Below are positions 5,739 to 8,509 of a DNA stretch of 8,509 nucleotides, piece after piece. Position 1 is the stretch's first letter. Each line of letters opens with the position of its first letter. The DNA is taken from contig ML178750.1 in the NCBI GenBank assembly GCA_004366215.1, positions 1-8,509 on the forward strand, given 5' to 3'. Source of the stretch: Actinomycetota bacterium (GTDB taxonomy: Bacteria > Actinomycetota > Acidimicrobiia > Acidimicrobiales > Acidimicrobiaceae). Under the pieces are notes generated by a model, which saw only the letters and a list, made by a program, of their open reading frames with translations, searched no databases and was not told the origin of the DNA. The position numbers and the translations under genes were made by a program.

Positions 5739-6622
5739 TCGGGGTGGGCTCGCGCGAGAACGCGCAACGCTCGGGGGAGGGCTCGTGGTCGCACGAGGGT
5801 AGCGAGCACGGCGCTGAGTCGACGTCGAGGAGGGACGACGGCGCGGCCGGCGAAGACGTTGTAGCCGCGCGAGGCGATTTCGAGGAGGATCGCGCTGTAG
5901 AGCTCTCTCGCGAGACGGACGCAGCGTCGCGCTGGGGCGTTGAGGAGCGCATCGCCCGCGAGCGAGGCCTCGTAGAGGTCGAGGTTGCGTGCCACCTCGA
6001 CGCGGATGAGAGCTGCGACGCTCGGATCGAAGCGCCGAGCTCGGAGCGCCTCGAGCGCGCCGACGCGCTCGAGGTCCTCGAGGGGAAGGTAGGTCCGTCC
6101 GCGGGCAAGGTCCTCGTCGACGTCGCGGATGAAGTTCGTGGGTTGGAAGGCGAGCCCGGGGGCGCGGGCAGGCTCGCGAGCCTGCGGTGGGCCGCCAAGG
6201 ACAGGGAGGACCATCTCGCCGATCACCGCCGCTGAGCCTTCCATGTAGCGCAGCAAGTCGTACCAGGTGTCGTAGTGAGTCGTCGTGAGGTCCATGCGCA
6301 TTGCGCGCAAGAAGCGATCGAGCGTCTCGAGCGGGATGTCCCAGCGCCGGTAGGTGTTCACGAGCGCGTCGAGCACCGGGTCGCTGCTCTGACCTCGACG
6401 GAGCGCGGCATCGAGGCTGCGCTCGAGGTCGTCGAGCTGCGCAGCTTTCCACGCTGGGGTGCCGGGCCCGTCGACGACGTCGTCAGCGGTACGACAGAAG
6501 CCGTAGATCGCCCAGATCCCAAGGCGGGAGTCGGCTGGCAGGAGCGTCGAGGCGAGGTAGTAGGTCTTGCCGTGGCGTCGAGCCAGGGCGCGAGAGGTGA
6601 CGAAGGCGTCGGGTCGCGTCAT
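5684..6622 (-). CDS. crtB: Phytoene synthase (squalene/phytoene synthase family)
   Basis: Condenses two geranylgeranyl diphosphates head-to-head to phytoene, the first committed step of C40 carotenoid synthesis, usually at the membrane. The 312-residue protein shows SRALARRHGKTYYLAS (residues 10-25), the first Asp-rich motif YGFCRTADDVVD (40-51) for Mg-diphosphate binding, RYMEGSAAVIGEM (125-137), and the second motif TNFIRDVDED (162-171) followed by LARGRTYLP (172-180). Together these are diagnostic for phytoene synthases. Two prolines just before the second motif (Pro155 and Pro161 in RAPGLAFQPTNF) sit in a helix where family members usually have other residues. The last ~20 residues are Ser/Ala-rich and probably disordered. 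The ATG overlaps the crtI stop (ATGA) and has GGAGG 8 nt upstream, so it is coupled to crtI. The 3' end overlaps the permease gene. Diapophytoene or squalene synthesis is less likely next to crtI and a prenyl synthase. Confidence 0.93.
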   Translation of the reverse strand: MTRPDAFVTSRALARRHGKTYYLASTLLPADSRLGIWAIYGFCRTADDVVDGPGTPAWKAAQLDDLERSLDAALRRGQSSDPVLDALVNTYRRWDIPLETLDRFLRAMRMDLTTTHYDTWYDLLRYMEGSAAVIGEMVLPVLGGPPQAREPARAPGLAFQPTNFIRDVDEDLARGRTYLPLEDLERVGALEALRARRFDPSVAALIRVEVARNLDLYEASLAGDALLNAPARRCVRLARELYSAILLEIASRGYNVFAGRAVVPPRRRLSAVLATLVRPRALPRALRVLARAHPDQRSSASASSDGVTAGFS

Positions 6623-8115
6623 CGGTGAGGCCTCCGTGGGGGATCGAGCAGACGGCGTGCGCGTTCGGCGGCGAGGAGACCGGAGCGGAGGGCGAGCGGG
6701 ACCCCCACCCCTGGATGGGTGCCCGCTCCGGCGATGAGGACGTTGTCGAGGTCGCGAGGAGCCATCGGCGTGCGGAAGGGGCCGGACTGGAAGAAGGTGT
6801 GTGCGAGCGAGAAGGGGGTACCGGCGTCCATCCCCTGGGCTGCCCAGTCGAGAGGGGTGATGGTGATCTCGGCGAGCGGCTCGTCGACCCGTGCGAGGCC
6901 AACCTCGCGTAGCCGGGTCTCGAGCCGGTCGAGCGCGAGTGGCGCCACGTGAGTCCAGTCGACGTGTCCCCGGAGGTTCGGCACGGGCTCGAGCGCGTAG
7001 ACGATGCGGGCGCCCGGGCTGACGAGCGCTGGGTCGCTCCGGTGCGGCAGGGAGACGAGGATGGACGGGTCGCGCATCAGCCGTCCCTCATCGATGAGGT
7101 CTCGAAAGGCCGAGGCCCACGCTCTGCCGAAGAAGATGTTGTGGTGTTCGAGGTCGGGTGGGGTTGGCGCCTGCTCGGCTCGCACCCGAACGAGCGCCGA
7201 CGGCGAGAGCCGCCAACGTCGGTGCCCGTAGCGGAGGTTGAGGCGCGCTGCGAGCGCAAGCGGGTCTTCCGTCGTGACGACGAGGTCGCTCGGGTAGCGG
7301 CCACGAGGTGAGCGGACCGCGACGACCCGACGACCCTGGACCTCGTACGCGGTGACCTCCTCGTCGAGGCGGAGCGTCGCGCCGCGGAGTTCGGCGAGCT
7401 CAGCGAGCGCAGCGCCGATGCGCGCCATGCCACCACGCGGCCAGTACACGCCGAGGACGAGGTCCATGTAGGCGATGACACCGAAGAGACCGCGGGCCTG
7501 CTGAGGGGCGAGGCCGGCGTAGAGCGCCTGGAAGGTAACGGCGCGTCGGAGCCGTGGGTCGCTCAGCGTCGCAGACGCGAGCGCATCGAGCCGCCGGAAG
7601 CCGCCGAGCCGCCAGAGCCGCCAGAGCGCAGGTAGTCGCTCGAGGAGCCGAGCGACCGTGGTCGCATCCGCGTCGATGAAGTGTGGTAGCTCGACGCCAG
7701 CGAGCTCCTCGAGCCAGCGCTGCCAGCGGTGCCACTCAGCGACCGCCCGCGGGCCGCTCAGGCGCCGGATCTCCTCGTCCATGCGCGCCGGTTCAGCGTA
7801 GGTGCGCAGGACACCTGCACCCTCTGGGTGCGTCGCATCGGCGAAGGCCATGCGGTAGCTCGGGTCGACGCGACGCAGCTCGAGGTAGTCGTCGATGTCA
7901 GCGCCGGCGGCGCGGAAGACCGCAGAGAGCGTCGCCACCATCGTCAGCACGATCGGTCCAAGGTCGAGGGAGTATCCGGGGCCTACCTCCGCTGCCGCGC
8001 GCCCTCCCGGACGCGGTCGTCGGTCGATGACGGTCACGGCGTGCCCCTGCGCAGCGAGCGTGCAGGCGGCAGCGAGACCTGCAAAGCCAGCTCCGACGAC
8101 GACGACGCGGCTCAT
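6619..8115 (-). CDS. crtI: Phytoene desaturase
   Basis: FAD-dependent desaturase/isomerase that introduces conjugated double bonds into phytoene, normally toward lycopene, at the membrane. The protein has 498 residues, the usual CrtI length. The N-terminus carries the Rossmann dinucleotide motif VVVVGAGFAGLAAA (residues 4-17) and the continuation VTVIDRRPRPGGRA (27-40). Next comes LDLGPIVLTM (50-59), close to the family's DxGPtvltm. The middle shows VTFQALYAGLAPQQARG and VYWPRGGMARIGAALAELA, the segment typical of CrtI. The C-terminus has GAGTHPGVGVPLALRSG (from about residue 463), the carotenoid desaturase signature. The ATG at 8115 is 4 bp after the prenyl synthase stop; only a weak GGA lies upstream, so translation probably depends on coupling. 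Its stop overlaps the crtB start. The number of desaturation steps, and so the product, cannot be read from sequence. Confidence 0.93.
   Translation of the reverse strand: MSRVVVVGAGFAGLAAACTLAAQGHAVTVIDRRPRPGGRAAAEVGPGYSLDLGPIVLTMVATLSAVFRAAGADIDDYLELRRVDPSYRMAFADATHPEGAGVLRTYAEPARMDEEIRRLSGPRAVAEWHRWQRWLEELAGVELPHFIDADATTVARLLERLPALWRLWRLGGFRRLDALASATLSDPRLRRAVTFQALYAGLAPQQARGLFGVIAYMDLVLGVYWPRGGMARIGAALAELAELRGATLRLDEEVTAYEVQGRRVVAVRSPRGRYPSDLVVTTEDPLALAARLNLRYGHRRWRLSPSALVRVRAEQAPTPPDLEHHNIFFGRAWASAFRDLIDEGRLMRDPSILVSLPHRSDPALVSPGARIVYALEPVPNLRGHVDWTHVAPLALDRLETRLREVGLARVDEPLAEITITPLDWAAQGMDAGTPFSLAHTFFQSGPFRTPMAPRDLDNVLIAGAGTHPGVGVPLALRSGLLAAERARRLLDPPRRPHR
6631..6635 (-). promoter_or_regulatory. 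Ribosome binding site of crtB
   Basis: GGAGG sits 8 nt before the crtB ATG, inside the last codons of crtI. It is much stronger than the site in front of crtI, so phytoene synthase may be translated relatively well compared with the desaturase (inference). Confidence 0.65.
7600..7626 (-). repeat. Short tandem 9-bp repeat inside crtI
   Basis: Two exact copies of CTCTGGCGG on the coding strand (7618-7626 and 7609-7617) and degenerate copies after them encode LWRLWRLGGFRRL in CrtI. The run adds an Arg/Leu/Trp-rich, probably amphipathic stretch. Units are whole codons, so copy-number changes would keep the frame. Confidence 0.6.
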
Positions 8116-8119
8116 CGGC

Positions 8120-8509
8120 TCAGTGCGTCCGATCCACGATGAACCGAGCGAGGTCTTCGAGTGCAGATCGCGCCGCGTCGTTGACGGGCACGCAGCGCAG
8201 CGCGCTCAGCGACTCGCGCGCGAGCTCGTCGATGCGCTCCTCGACACGCTCGAGCGCGCCGGAGTGGCGGACCAACGCGAGTGCCTCGGCAAGTCCAGAC
8301 GCGTCGAGGTCAGGGTTGCCAAAGGCCTCGTCGAAGCGCACGAGCTCTTCGACCGAGAGGCGCTCGCGGGTCTCGGCGACGAGGAGCGTCCACTTGCCCT
8401 CACGCAGGTCGTCACCGACCGGTTTCTGGGTACGCTCGCCGTCGCCGAAGATGCCGAGTACGTCGTCGCGGAGCTGGAACGCGAGCCCTAGCGGGAGCGC
8501 GAAGCGTGA
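8120..8509 (-). CDS. Geranylgeranyl/polyprenyl diphosphate synthase, C-terminal part (5' partial)
   Basis: The frame is open from the right edge to TGA at 8120-8122, giving 129 C-terminal residues of a protein that normally has about 330-360. From the edge it reads RFALPLGLAFQLRDDVLGIF, then GDGERTQKPVGDDLREGKWT and LLVAETRERL. The FQLRDDVLG segment is the second Asp-rich motif in the DDxxG form seen in actinobacterial polyprenyl synthases, followed by the conserved K-P-x-G-D-D-L-x-x-G-K substrate loop. The enzyme would elongate IPP with allylic diphosphates; beside crtI and crtB the product is most likely geranylgeranyl diphosphate (a crtE or idsA role). The first Asp-rich motif and the chain-length-determining residues lie outside the window, so product length cannot be checked. 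It is upstream of crtI by 4 bp and probably co-transcribed. An in-frame internal ATG at 8341 is not a credible start because conserved sequence continues upstream of it. Confidence 0.9.
   Translation of the reverse strand, partial: SRFALPLGLAFQLRDDVLGIFGDGERTQKPVGDDLREGKWTLLVAETRERLSVEELVRFDEAFGNPDLDASGLAEALALVRHSGALERVEERIDELARESLSALRCVPVNDAARSALEDLARFIVDRTH

Noticed and set aside
6469..6481. Palindrome GACGACGTCGTC in crtB
   Set aside because: It is simply the codons of the catalytic ADDVVD motif.
8120..8341. Separate 73-residue small protein before crtI
   Set aside because: It is the C-terminal end of the prenyl diphosphate synthase; the same frame continues upstream through the DDVLG motif to the window edge.

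Overview
The window is GC-rich coding DNA, almost gene-to-gene, and fits a high-GC actinobacterium. The evidence for this is strong G/C preference at third codon positions, frequent GTG starts, and a polyprenyl synthase fragment with the DDVLG form of the second aspartate-rich motif that I associate with actinobacterial enzymes. An acidimicrobial lineage is possible, but the sequence alone does not settle genus or class. No rRNA, tRNA, IS element, CRISPR array or origin was seen. No gene-free stretch exceeds about 75 bases.

Left part (3-5738) is a compact, self-contained catabolic or transport locus. A GntR/UTRA transcription regulator, cut by the left edge, reads rightward. It converges on a leftward three-gene operon: a class III PLP aminotransferase resembling glutamate-1-semialdehyde aminomutase, then an FGGY-family sugar kinase, then a NagB-like sugar-phosphate deaminase/isomerase. 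The aminotransferase and kinase overlap as GTGA. The kinase and nagB-like gene are 3 bp apart, with the nagB Shine-Dalgarno inside the last three Glu codons of the kinase. An APC-superfamily permease is transcribed divergently from the aminotransferase across a 72-bp region. That region holds overlapping -10-like hexamers and a 6-7-6 palindrome that is a good operator candidate. The simplest reading is uptake of an amino compound by the permease, removal or exchange of its amino group, phosphorylation, then isomerisation/deamination into central metabolism, controlled by the GntR protein. The substrate cannot be read from the sequence, and I do not recognise this five-gene combination as a characterised pathway.

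Right part (5684-8509) is a leftward carotenoid operon: the C-terminal third of a geranylgeranyl/polyprenyl diphosphate synthase (its N-terminus lies beyond the right edge), phytoene desaturase crtI, and phytoene synthase crtB. The genes are separated by 4 bp and by an ATGA overlap. Together they would make the C40 prenyl precursor, condense it to phytoene and desaturate it to a coloured polyene. No cyclase, ketolase or hydroxylase is in view.

Both convergent gene pairs (regulator/nagB-like and permease/crtB) overlap at their 3' ends, by 71 and 55 bp. The most striking non-coding signal is a perfect 15-bp inverted repeat with a 3-base loop at 1932-1964, inside the kinase gene.
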